The notes under the pieces: generated by a model | What the model saw: the letters and a program-made list of their open reading frames with translations, nothing else | Database searches by the model: none | Told to the model about the DNA's origin: nothing | In this document: positions 26,201-35,900 of the stretch, piece by piece | How positions within the stretch are numbered: the first letter of the stretch is position 1 | How the letters are laid out: the number at the start of each line of letters is the position of its first letter | Assembly: GCF_021044825.1 (NCBI RefSeq) | Contig: NZ_JAJNOC010000007.1 | Location: forward strand, 124,001-188,000 | Origin: Massilia phyllostachyos | GTDB taxonomy: Bacteria; Pseudomonadota; Gammaproteobacteria; Burkholderiales; Burkholderiaceae_D | DNA: 64,000 bases | Direction: 5' to 3' | Translations under genes and position numbers: made by a program

Positions 26201-27802
26201 TTACCGATGTGCGGAATTGGGCCGGACAGCGCCTGCCGCCGGCAGGATCACCGTCACCGCCGTCCCCTTGCCGAGGACGGACGCGATTTCGACCGTGCCG
26301 TTGTGCAGGTCGATGATTTCCTTGAAGATGGCCATGCCCAGCCCGCTGCCCTGGGTGGTGGTGACCGTGTCGGCCCGGTAGAAGGCCTCGTAGATGCGTT
26401 GCTGCTGTTCCGGCGTCATGCCGATCCCCTGGTCGCTGATGCGGATCGCGACCGCGGCCAGCTTGCCGTTCTGGCTGGCGAACGCCCGCACGGCGATCGG
26501 CGTGCCGGGAGCCGAATACTTGATGCTGTTGTTGAGGATGTTCACCAGCGCCATCTGCAAGCGGTCGGCGTCGCCCACCACCGGCGCCAGCCCCACGTCG
26601 ATGTCGATGCCGATGCGGCCGTTCTGGCCCAGGCCTTCGATCGCGTCGAGGGCGCGGCCGAGCAGGTCGGCCACGTCCAGCGGCGCGACCCGCAGCGCTT
26701 CCTTGCCGCCGGCCTCGATCCGCGACAGGTCGAGCAGCTGGTTGACCAGGGTGACCAGCACCCCGGCCTGGCGGTGGATGATCTCGACCAGTTCGCGGCT
26801 GGTGGCCGGGTCGAAGTCGCGCTTGAGCAGCAGTTCCGAGAATCCGAGCACGCTCGCCATCGGGGTGCGCAGTTCGTGGGTGGCGGTGGCGAAGTTCTTG
26901 CGGCGGCGCGCGTCGACCGCTTCCAGGCGCGCCTGTTCCTCCTGGCGCCGCGCGATGTCGCGGAACACCGCGCAGTAGTGGCGCTGCCCGCCCAGCAGCA
27001 TGGCGCTCAGCGAGAATTCGATCGGGAAGGTGGCGCCGTCGAGGCGGCGCGCGGTGGCCACCTGCTCCAGGATCGGGCCGGCGCGCAGGCCGGCGGCCAG
27101 GCCGGCCGCGCGTTCGAGCACGAAGTGCTGGGCCGGGCGTCCCACCAGCGCGACCTCGGGGCCGCCAAGCAGGCGCTGCGCCGCCGGGTTGGCCGACAAC
27201 AGGAAGCCGCTGGCGTCGAGCGTGATGACGCCGTCCGGCAGGCATTCGAGCACCGTCTCCAGCCAGGCTTGCTGGGCGCGCTGCAGCTGCTCGGCGCGTT
27301 CGCGGCGGGCGGCGGCCCAGGCCTGCGCGAATTCGCCGTCGAGCACCGCCGCCAGGTCGGCCAGCAGGCGCCGCTCGCGCGCGCCGAAGCCGCGCGGCGC
27401 GGTGTCGAGGACGCACAGGGTGCCGAGGCAGCTGCCGTCGGGCGTGGCGAGCGGATGGCCGGCATAGAAGCGCACGTGCGGCGCGCCCGTCACATAGGGG
27501 TTGTCCGCGTAGCGCGGATCGCTCCCTGCGTCCTCGATGACGAGCACGTCGCGCTCCAGGATCGCGCGGGCGCAAAAGGCGAACGAGCGCGGGATGGCGT
27601 CGAGGTCGAGGCCGACGCGCGACTTGAACCAGTTACGCTCGCTGTCGACCAGCGTGACGAAGGCCATCGGCACGCCGAACAGGGCGGCCGCGAGGCGCGT
27701 GATGCGGTCGAAGCGTTCATCCGGCGCGGTATCGAGCAGGCCGAGGTCGCGCAGGACCTCCAGCCGGCGCGCTTCGTCCGGTGGCAGCGGGGCTTCCAGC
27801 AT
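26201..27802 (-). CDS. GAF-PAS sensor histidine kinase
   Basis: This 533-residue cytoplasmic kinase starts with a GAF domain (about 25-160), which includes FVTLVDSERNWFKSRVGLD and SFAFCARAIL motifs. A PAS domain follows (about 178-295). The HisKA helix has the phospho-acceptor His in TATHELRTPMASVLGFSELL (about 308-328), and the HATPase domain has N-box NILNNSIKYSAPG, G1 DQGIGMTP and G2 GSGLGMAI motifs (about 415-515). No transmembrane segment is visible. There is no response regulator next to it, so its target is unknown. Confidence 0.92.
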   Translation of the reverse strand: MLEAPLPPDEARRLEVLRDLGLLDTAPDERFDRITRLAAALFGVPMAFVTLVDSERNWFKSRVGLDLDAIPRSFAFCARAILERDVLVIEDAGSDPRYADNPYVTGAPHVRFYAGHPLATPDGSCLGTLCVLDTAPRGFGARERRLLADLAAVLDGEFAQAWAAARRERAEQLQRAQQAWLETVLECLPDGVITLDASGFLLSANPAAQRLLGGPEVALVGRPAQHFVLERAAGLAAGLRAGPILEQVATARRLDGATFPIEFSLSAMLLGGQRHYCAVFRDIARRQEEQARLEAVDARRRKNFATATHELRTPMASVLGFSELLLKRDFDPATSRELVEIIHRQAGVLVTLVNQLLDLSRIEAGGKEALRVAPLDVADLLGRALDAIEGLGQNGRIGIDIDVGLAPVVGDADRLQMALVNILNNSIKYSAPGTPIAVRAFASQNGKLAAVAIRISDQGIGMTPEQQQRIYEAFYRADTVTTTQGSGLGMAIFKEIIDLHNGTVEIASVLGKGTAVTVILPAAGAVRPNSAHR

Positions 27803-27954
27803 GGCAGTCGACGGTCAGGGTTGACGATGGCGATGCATCCGGCGGCCGGCCACGATGGCATGGGGCCGCCGGTAAAGCTGGAAAAATACTACATCAAAAA
27901 CGAGGAGGGACGCGCCCGCTCCGGGACGGTCCCATGGGCCCAACCGTTGGTTTC

Positions 27955-27983
27955 GTAGGGTGGGCGGTCCCCGCCCACCCTAC
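27955..27983. repeat. Perfect hairpin of the GTAGGGTG family
   Basis: GTAGGGTGGGCGG and CCGCCCACCCTAC pair perfectly around a 3-base loop. This is a minimal, palindromic member of the dispersed family seen at 7933, 48534 and 63712. It directly abuts the 102-bp element at 27984. Confidence 0.85.
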
Positions 27984-28085
27984 GAGGGCGTGAAAAATTC
28001 GTCTACGGCTGCGTTGCCTCGTCTCGCCGTACGAGCGTACTGTCTTCGACTCGGCGCCTTGCCATCGCCGTATTTTCACACCCTC
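27984..28085 (-). mobile_element. 102-bp MITE-like element, copy 1
   Basis: This element has terminal inverted repeats (GAGGGCGTGAAAAA ... TTTTCACACCCTC) and no coding capacity. It is about 90% identical over its whole length, in reverse orientation, to 63610-63711, which is also exactly 102 bp. Like that copy it abuts a GTAGGGTG repeat. It ends just downstream of the GH92 stop. The classification as a MITE is inferred from size and ends. Confidence 0.7.
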
Positions 28086-28092
28086 TACGAGG

Positions 28093-30381
28093 TTACTGCT
28101 TCTCGTCGCGCGAGAAGGAGTAGGGCACGTCCTGCTCGCGGGTGCCGCGCACCATGTTCGGCTTGGCCGACATGCTGAAGTCCAGGCGCGCGCCCTTCAT
28201 CAGTTCCTCGTGCGAGAGCCAGGTGCGCTGGACCGCCTTGCCGTTGACCTTCAGCGCGTCGACGTAGCGGCCCTGGCCCTTCGCGTTCACGCTGAAGCTG
28301 CGGCCGTTCTCCAGCTTGACGGTGGCTTTCGGGAACAGCGGCGTGCCGACCACGTACTGGTTCACGCCGGGTGTGACCGGGTAGAAGCCGAGGGCCGAGA
28401 ACACGTACCAGGCCGAGGTCTGGCCATTGTCCTCGTCGCCGCAGTAGCCGTCCGGGGTCGCCGCGTACATGCGGTCCATGGTCTCGCGGATCCAGTGCTG
28501 GGCCTTCCACGGCGCGCCGGCGTAGTTGTACAGGTAGATCATGTGCTGGATCGGCTGGTTGCCGTGCGCGTACTGGCCCATGTTTGCAATCTGCATCTCG
28601 CGGATCTCGTGGATCACCTGCTTGTAGTAGCTCTCGTCGAAAATCGGCGGCAGCGAGAACACGGAATCGAGCTTGTCCACGAAGGCCTTGCGCCCGCCCA
28701 TCAGATTCACCAGGCCGTCGACGTCATGGAACACGGACCACGAGTAATGCCAGCTGTTCCCTTCGGTGAAGGCGTCGCCCCACTTGAACGGATTGAACGG
28801 GGTCTGGAAGCTGCCGTCCTTGTTCTTGCCGCGCATGAGACCCGTTTCGGGGTCGAACAGCTTCTTGTAGTTCATGCTGCGCTGGGCATAGATGTCGATT
28901 TCCGACTTCGGCTTGCCGAGGGCCTTGCCGAGGCGCCAGATGGTGAAGTCGTCGTAGGCGTATTCCAGCGTGCGCGCGGCGTTCTCGTTGATGCCGACGT
29001 CGTAGGGCACGTAACCGAGTTCGTTGTAGTACTTCACGCCGGCGCGGCCGACCGCCGTCATCGGGCCTTCGTTGTCGGCGCCGTGCTTCAGGGCCTGCCA
29101 CAGGGTCTCGATGTCCTGGCCGCGCACGCCCTTGATCCAGGCGTCCGACACCACCGAGGCCGAGTTATTCCCGATCATGACGTTGGCGTAGCCGGGGCTC
29201 GACCATTCCGGCAGCCAGCCGCCTTCCTTGAAGGAGTTGGCCAGGCCTTCCTGCATCTCGGCGTTGATCGAGGGGTAGACCAGGTTCAGGAAGGGGTAGA
29301 GGGCGCGGAAGGTGTCCCAGAAGCCGGTGCCGGCGAACAGGCGGCCCGGCAGCACTTCGCCGTTGTAGGGGCTCCAGTGGACCGGCTGGTTGTTGGCGTC
29401 CAGTTCGTAGATCTTGTTGGGGAACAGGACCATGCGGTACAGCGAGGAATAGAAGGTGCGGGTCTGGTCGATCGAGCCGCCTTCGACCTGGAGCTTACCC
29501 ATCACGCCGTTCCACAGCGCCTTGGCTTTTGCTTTCGTGGTGTCGAAATCGTCCTGGGCCAGTTCGCGGCGCAGGTTCAGTTCCGCCTGTTCCAGGCTGA
29601 TGAAGGACGAGGCCACCCGCATATTGACCTTCTGGCCCTTGGCGGTTCGGAAGCCCACCAGCGCGCCGCTATGCTCGCCCTGGCTTTCCAGCACGCCATC
29701 AAGCAGCTTCTCGCCCTGCCAGGTGTCGGTCGAGGAGAAGGGCTGGTCGAACTCGATCACGAAGTAGTTCTTGAAGTTCGCCGGCAGCTTGTGCGCGTGG
29801 CGGGTGCTCCAGCCGATCACGCGGCGCTGGCCCGGGATGATCTTCACGTAAGAGCCCTTGTCGAGGGCGTCGACCACGATGTAGCTCGCATCCGACTTCG
29901 GGAAGGTGAAGCGGAACTGGGCCGCGCGTTCGGTCGGCGCGATCTCGGTGGTGACGTCGGCGTCGGCCAGGTACACGCTGTAGTAGTAGGGCTTGGAGAC
30001 TTCGGCCTTGTGCGAGTACCAGCTGGCGCGCGCATCCTGGTTGAAGCGCTTGCCGCCCACCACCGGCATGATGGCGAACTGGCCGTAGTCGTTCATCCAG
30101 GGCGACGGCTGGTGGGTCTGCTTGAAGCCGCGGATCTTGTCGGCGTCGTAGGTATAGGCCCAGCCGTTGCCCATCTTGCCGGTCTGCGGGGTCCAGAAGT
30201 TCATGCCCCAGGGGACGGCGATGGCCGGGTAGGTGTTGCCGTTCGAGAGCTCCGGCTTGCTCTGGGTGCCCATCAGCGGGTTGGCCCACTCCACCGGGTC
30301 GGTGACTTTGCCCACCACCTGGGCCTGTGCCGCAAGGGCACTGGCTGCGAGGAGGAGGCCTGCTGCGAGTTTCATGGTCAT
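28093..30381 (-). CDS. GH92 family alpha-mannosidase, copy 1
   Basis: This 762-residue protein has a signal peptide (about 1-20, ending ALAAQA). GH92 enzymes are Ca-dependent inverting exo-alpha-mannosidases that trim mannans or N-glycans. Family marks: the N-terminal NPLMGTQS...NGNTYPAIAVPWGMNFW region; an internal GTGFWDTFRALYPFLNL; GGWLPEWSSPGYANVMIGNNSASVV; and near the end GDEDNGQTSAWYVFSALGFYPV, which holds the acidic catalytic/Ca-site residues. It starts 20 bases after the second GH92 gene ends, so they form an operon. Likely periplasmic. Confidence 0.93.
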   Translation of the reverse strand: MTMKLAAGLLLAASALAAQAQVVGKVTDPVEWANPLMGTQSKPELSNGNTYPAIAVPWGMNFWTPQTGKMGNGWAYTYDADKIRGFKQTHQPSPWMNDYGQFAIMPVVGGKRFNQDARASWYSHKAEVSKPYYYSVYLADADVTTEIAPTERAAQFRFTFPKSDASYIVVDALDKGSYVKIIPGQRRVIGWSTRHAHKLPANFKNYFVIEFDQPFSSTDTWQGEKLLDGVLESQGEHSGALVGFRTAKGQKVNMRVASSFISLEQAELNLRRELAQDDFDTTKAKAKALWNGVMGKLQVEGGSIDQTRTFYSSLYRMVLFPNKIYELDANNQPVHWSPYNGEVLPGRLFAGTGFWDTFRALYPFLNLVYPSINAEMQEGLANSFKEGGWLPEWSSPGYANVMIGNNSASVVSDAWIKGVRGQDIETLWQALKHGADNEGPMTAVGRAGVKYYNELGYVPYDVGINENAARTLEYAYDDFTIWRLGKALGKPKSEIDIYAQRSMNYKKLFDPETGLMRGKNKDGSFQTPFNPFKWGDAFTEGNSWHYSWSVFHDVDGLVNLMGGRKAFVDKLDSVFSLPPIFDESYYKQVIHEIREMQIANMGQYAHGNQPIQHMIYLYNYAGAPWKAQHWIRETMDRMYAATPDGYCGDEDNGQTSAWYVFSALGFYPVTPGVNQYVVGTPLFPKATVKLENGRSFSVNAKGQGRYVDALKVNGKAVQRTWLSHEELMKGARLDFSMSAKPNMVRGTREQDVPYSFSRDEKQ

Positions 30382-30400
30382 GGCGTCTCAGGTCTGTTGG

Positions 30401-32749
30401 TTATTGTTGATACGGGGTCTGGGTATAGGGACGTGCGCTGCGCTCCTTGCCCCAGTCCTTGTTCGGGGTGGCCTGCATGGTGAACACCAGTTCGCCGCCG
30501 GCGGTGATGTCTTCGTGGCGCAGGAAGGTGCGCGCGAGCGGCTTGCCGTTCAGCAGAGCGCGGCCGATGTAGCGGTTCGCTTCCGACAGGCCGTCGGCGC
30601 GGATCGTGAAGCGCTTGCCGTTCGGCAGGTTCAGCTGGGTGCGCTCCAGGAAGGGGCGGCCGATCACGTACTCGTTCGAGCCCGGCGCCACCGGATAGAA
30701 GCCCATGGCGGTGAAGGCGAACCAGGCCGACATCTGGCCCAGGTCGTCATTGCCGGACAGGCCGTCCGGGCGGTTGTGGTACTGGCTGGCCATGATCTGG
30801 GTCACGCGCTCCTGGGTGCGCCACGGCGCGCCGGCGTAGTTGTACAGGTAGGCCACGTGGTGCGAAGGCTCGTTGCCGTGGGCGTAGTGGCCGATCAGGC
30901 CCGAGATGTCTTCCATGTGGGCGTAGAGGTCGTCGCGGATCCTGGCGTCGAACACCTCGTCCATCTTGGCCACCAGGCCGGCGTCGCCGCCGAGGAAGGA
31001 CAGCAGGCCCGCGTTATCGTGCGGCATATACCAGGAATACTGCCAGGCGCTGCCCTCGGTATAGTCGCTGCCGAAGTTCGACTGCACCGGGTTGAACGGG
31101 GTGCGGAATTCGCCGGTCGACTTGCGCGCGCGGATGAAGCCCGTCTCCTTGTCGAACACATTGCGGTAGTTCTGGGCGCGCTTGTAGTAGTTGGCGGCGA
31201 CATCCTTCTTGCCCATCTTCTCGGCCATGCGCGCGATGGTCCAGTCGTCGAACGCGTATTCGACGGTCTTGGAGGCCGCTTCCGGTTCTTTGTCGATCGG
31301 CACGTAACCGAGCTTCATGTAGTGTTCCAGGCCGCCGTAGGGGCCGTACTCGGCGGAGGCCTGCATGGCCTTCAATGCCTTCTCGGGATCGAAGCCCTTG
31401 ACGCCCTTCATGTAGGCGTCGGCGATCACCGGCACCGCGTGGTAGCCGATCATGCACCAGGTCTCCAGGCCGTGGAAGGACCACACCGGCAGGATGCCGT
31501 AGGGGCTGTGTTCCTGGGCCGCGATCAGCGAGTTCACGAAGTCGGCGTTGCGCTTCTCGGGCGCGACCAGCGTGAGCAGCGGGTGCAGGGCGCGGTAGGT
31601 GTCCCACAGCGAGAAGGTCGAGTGGAAGTTGAAGCCTTTCGCCTGGTGCACCTGGTTGTCCGGGCCGCGGTAGCGGCCGTCGCGGTCCATGAACAGGGAC
31701 GGCGCCAGCATGCTGTGGTAGAGCGCCGTGTAGAACATGGTGCGCATCGGCTCCGGCGCTTCGGCCTTCACGGTGGACAAGGCTTCGTTCCACGCGGTCG
31801 AGGCGCGGGTGCGCTCGGCGTCGAAGTCCCAGCCCGGCATCTCGTCCAGGTTGGCGATCGCGCTGTCCTCGCTGACCGGCGACAGGGCGACTTTCACCAG
31901 GAGCTGGCCGTCGCTCGGCACGCCGAATTCGAGGTTCGCCATCAGCGCCTTGCCTTCGACGATCGGCTTCTCGGCGGGCGTCTTGCCGGGCGAGGCGAAG
32001 CCGCGGTACTCGATCGCTTCCTCGCGGTTGAGCAGCTGGCGGTTGGTGATCGGACGCGAGAACTTGATGGCGAAGTAGAGCTGGCGGCCCGGCGCCCAGC
32101 CGCGCGTCTCGCGCATGCCGGTGATCGTGGTCGCATCGCGCAGGCGCAGGCGCGACCACAGGTTCTTGCTGCCATAGTCGTAGATGCTCTGGCGCAGGTC
32201 GAGGATCACCTTGGCCTGGGCATCCTTGCCGAAGCGGTAGCGGTGCAGGCCGACCCGCTCGCTGGCGGTCAGCTCGACGTCGACCTCGTTGTCCTTCAGG
32301 CGCACCGCGTAGTAGCCCGGCTCCGCCTTTTCTTCATCGTGCGAGAAGCGCGAGCGGTAGCCCGAATGCGGCCGCTCGGGATAGCCCGGCTCCAGCTTGG
32401 TGTCGCCGCTGTAGGGCATCAGGAGCACGTCGCCCAGGTCCGAGTGGCCGCTGCCCGAGAAGTGGGTATGCGAGAAGCCCAGGATCGAGTCGTCCGCGTA
32501 GTTGTAGCCCGAGGCCCAGGGATAGCTTTGGCGGAAGTGGCGCACTTGCGTGTCGGGGCTGAGCTGCACCATGCCGAAGGGCCGGGTAGCGCCGGGGAAG
32601 GTATGGCCGTCGCCGCCGGTGCCGATAAACACGTTCACGGCAGCGGCGGGACTGCCGGGCGTGGCGGCATCGGCGGGGTTCACGGCCACGATGGCCAGGA
32701 TGCTCAGGACGGAAAGAAGGTGAACTGCTCGGGTAAAGCGAACGGTCAT
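30401..32749 (-). CDS. GH92 family alpha-mannosidase, copy 2
   Basis: This encodes 782 residues, starting at 32749 behind GGAGA. Signal peptide about 1-30 (ending NPADAA). Family marks: IGTGGDGHTFPGATRPFGMV (about 39-58), FSLWDTYRALHPLLTL, and the C-terminal GNDDLGQMSAWFAFTAMGFYPV carrying the acidic residues of the active site. It is clearly diverged from copy 1 (GNDDLGQ against GDEDNGQ), so the pair probably has different linkage preferences. No TonB receptor or regulator is adjacent, unlike many Bacteroidetes loci. It is the first gene of the mannosidase operon. Confidence 0.94.
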   Translation of the reverse strand: MTVRFTRAVHLLSVLSILAIVAVNPADAATPGSPAAAVNVFIGTGGDGHTFPGATRPFGMVQLSPDTQVRHFRQSYPWASGYNYADDSILGFSHTHFSGSGHSDLGDVLLMPYSGDTKLEPGYPERPHSGYRSRFSHDEEKAEPGYYAVRLKDNEVDVELTASERVGLHRYRFGKDAQAKVILDLRQSIYDYGSKNLWSRLRLRDATTITGMRETRGWAPGRQLYFAIKFSRPITNRQLLNREEAIEYRGFASPGKTPAEKPIVEGKALMANLEFGVPSDGQLLVKVALSPVSEDSAIANLDEMPGWDFDAERTRASTAWNEALSTVKAEAPEPMRTMFYTALYHSMLAPSLFMDRDGRYRGPDNQVHQAKGFNFHSTFSLWDTYRALHPLLTLVAPEKRNADFVNSLIAAQEHSPYGILPVWSFHGLETWCMIGYHAVPVIADAYMKGVKGFDPEKALKAMQASAEYGPYGGLEHYMKLGYVPIDKEPEAASKTVEYAFDDWTIARMAEKMGKKDVAANYYKRAQNYRNVFDKETGFIRARKSTGEFRTPFNPVQSNFGSDYTEGSAWQYSWYMPHDNAGLLSFLGGDAGLVAKMDEVFDARIRDDLYAHMEDISGLIGHYAHGNEPSHHVAYLYNYAGAPWRTQERVTQIMASQYHNRPDGLSGNDDLGQMSAWFAFTAMGFYPVAPGSNEYVIGRPFLERTQLNLPNGKRFTIRADGLSEANRYIGRALLNGKPLARTFLRHEDITAGGELVFTMQATPNKDWGKERSARPYTQTPYQQ

Positions 32750-32910
32750 GGTGTCTCCAACGGTGGCGTCAGGCGTATTCTTGTGACACGTATATATATG
32801 CCGAGTTTGCCTTCTGGGCAACAAAGCAATGCTAAACCGCACCCTATTTAGTATCCTTTTAGTAAACATGCACACCAACCTCGTGTGAGGGGATTGGCGG
32901 GAAAACGAAA

Positions 32911-32944
32911 AAAGGGCTGGAAACCCGGTGGTATCCAGCCCTTT
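32911..32944 (-). terminator. Rho-independent terminator of the giant repeat-protein gene
   Basis: On the minus strand an 11-bp perfect stem (AAAGGGCTGGA / TCCAGCCCTTT) with a 12-base loop runs straight into six T residues (complement of A 32908-32913). It lies about 20 bases after the stop codon at 32964. Confidence 0.9.
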
Positions 32945-32963
32945 CGCGATGGCGCGGAGACGC

Positions 32964-35900
32964 TTATGCGGCCATGGCTGCCTGGCCGATGATCGCGACC
33001 GGCACCGCCGCATCGGTCTCGACGGAGGCCAGCAGGTCGGCCAGGGTCGGGGCGCCGGAGGCGGCGGCGTCGCGGGCGTCGATGGCGAAGTAGACGTCGG
33101 TCATGTCGGTGACGTGGCCGTTCGCCAAGGTGGCGCTGCTGCGCTCGAGGTGCAGGTTGCCCTGGCCGTCGACGAAGGGCAGGACCACGTAGTCGACCTT
33201 GAGCGAGACCACGCCCGCCTGCGCCAGCGTCATCAGCTCGCCGTCGTCGGTCTGGTGGTTGCCGTTGGCGTCCTGCCAGATGCGCAGGTCGCCGAAGGCG
33301 GCGTCCTGGGCGTCGACCACGCCGTCATGGTTGCTGTCGTAGCTGGCCAGCTGGCTGAAGCCCGCGCCCTGTTTGGCGCCGCCGAACAGTTCCGAGATGT
33401 CGTCGATCTTGCCGTTGCCGTTGTGGTCGACCGCCAGGAAGCCGTCGCTCGAGGACAGCCAGCCCGAGGCGATGCCCTTGCCGGTGCCGAGCAGGTCGAA
33501 GGTCGCGCTTGAGGCCGAGCGCGCCACGGTGTGCACGCCATCGCCGTTCAGGTCGATCGCGATCGGGGTGATCGCGGCGTCCCACGTCATGTCGTTCTCG
33601 CCCGAGCTCAGGGTGATGTTGTCGGTGCGGGTCACGTTCACTTTCGAGACGCCGTCGCCGTTCACGTCCGAGTCGATCGCGTCGTTGTTGCCGACGTTCT
33701 TGCTCGCCCACTTCCAGTTGTCCATGTTGATGCCCTTGTAGATGACATCGCCCTTGTCGAACTTCAGGTAGTAGGTGCCCGGGTCCAGGTTGCTGAACTT
33801 GTAGTTGCCGCTGCTGTTGGTCTTGGTGGTCGCCAGCAGCGTGCCGCCCGAGGTGTACAGCTGCACGGTGACGCCGCCGATGCCGCCTTCGTTGCTGTCC
33901 TGGATGTCGTCGTGGTCCAGGTCTTCCCACACCTTGTCGCCCAGCGAAGCCTTGCGGTACAGGCCCGCATCCCAGGTCAGGTCGTTCTCGCCCTGGGTGA
34001 GGGTGATCAGGCCGGTCCTGCCGTTGGCGGTGTCGATGTCCGAGTCGACGCCGTCGTTGCTGCCGACGTTCGGCTTGGTCACGTAGTAGCCGCTCGGTTC
34101 CACCACCTCGACGCGGTAGCTGCCCGCGTTCAGGTTGTCGAACAGGTACTTGCCGTTGCTGTCGGTGACGGTGGTTTCCAGCACCTTGCCGCTGGCGTCC
34201 AGCAGCTTCACGGTGACGCCCTTGATGCCCGCTTCGCCGCTGTCGCGGATGCCATTGTAGTTGTTGTCTTCCCAGACCGTGTCGCCGATCGAACCGCGCT
34301 TGACGGCCACCGGGGTCGGCAGCTTGATGTCGTCGGTGTCGGTCGCGCTGTTGTTGCCGCTGTTGGTGTCGATAAAGGTCGACGGCGGCGTCACCTTGGC
34401 GGTGTTCGACAGCTGGGCCGGCACGGTGCCCGCCTTCCATACCAGGAAGTCGTTGTTGTTGCCGCTCGGGTTGCTGCCGGCGACGAAGAACACGTACTTG
34501 GCGCTGGCGTCGAAGTTCGACGGACGCAGGCTCAGGATGTCGCCGCTTTCCGCGCCGACGCCGAAGTCGCCGGCCTTGAAGGTGAACTTGGTGGTCAAGC
34601 GGGTGATGTCCGGCGTGGCGCTGTCCGACCAGTACAGGGTGCCGATCTCGGCGCCGCCGGAACCGTCCTTGTCCAGGTTCGAGACCCACAGCGAACTCCA
34701 TTGGTCGGCATCGTCCTTGGTCAGGCGGATGACTTCCATGTTCTTCTGGTTCGACAGGCCGGTGGCGGCTTCGCCGTCCGAGCTGCTCTCGCCGCGCGAC
34801 AGCACGCCCAGGCCTTTGTCCTCGCCCGAGTCGCGGGCCCACAGGGTGGCGCTGTTGATGCTCGAGCCGGACACCCAGGCCGCTTCGGCGGTCACGCCGT
34901 TGACGGTCTTGCTGCTGCCGACGCCGACGTTGTTGCCGAGGGTCGAGAAGTCCGAGATGGTTTCCAGCGCCGACAGCGACGCGACCTTGGCGGTGACGGT
35001 GTAGGTGATGCTCGAGCCGCCGTTCAGGGTCACGGTGTCGTTGATGCTGCCGCTGCCCGAGGCCTGGTTGCCGCTGGCGCCACTGGTGGCGCTGCTGGTC
35101 CAGGTGACGTTGGTCAGGGTCGACGGGATGCTGTCGGTGACCACGGCGTTGGCCGCGATCGCAGTGCCGGTGTTGGTCACCACGATCTTGTAGGTGATGG
35201 TCTGGCCCGGGGTGACGAAGGAGACGCCGTCGGTCTTGGTGATCGATAGGTCGCCGGTTACGTTGACCAGGCCCGCGTCCAGGTTCTTGTTGTTCTCGCC
35301 CGATTGCAGGGTGACCACGCGGGTCATGCCGGTGGTCGAGTTGGCGTCCGAATCCGTCACGTCGTTGCCGCCCATGCTGCTGCCGGTATACACGTAGCCG
35401 GTCGGCTTGCTGAACTGGACCTGGTACTGTACGCCCGGGGTCAGGTTGCTGAAGTTGTAGGCGCCGTCGGTACCGGTCAGCATCGAGACGCTGGTGTTGT
35501 CGGCCGTGGTCGAGAGCAGGCCGTCAAGCCCGCCGCCGATCAGGGTGACGGTGCGGCCGGCCAGGCCGGTGGCGCCGTCGTCCTGCAGGCCGTTGCCGTT
35601 GGTGTCGATCCACAGGCGGTCGCCGATGCTGGCGTTGGCGTACACGCCGGCGTCGATGGTGTCGTTGAACTCGCCCGACTTCAGGGTGATCACCTGGGTC
35701 TTGCCGGTAACGGCGTCGGCGTCCGAGTCGCTGGCGTCCAGGCCCACGTCCTTCTTGGTGAAGAACATATTGGCTGGTTTACCGAAGGTGACCTGGTACT
35801 GCATGCCCGGGACCAGGTCCTTGAACAGGTAGTTGCCGCCGGCGTCGGTGGTGGTGGTCACCGTGGTGTTGTCGGCCGTGGTCGAGATCAGGCCGTCCGC

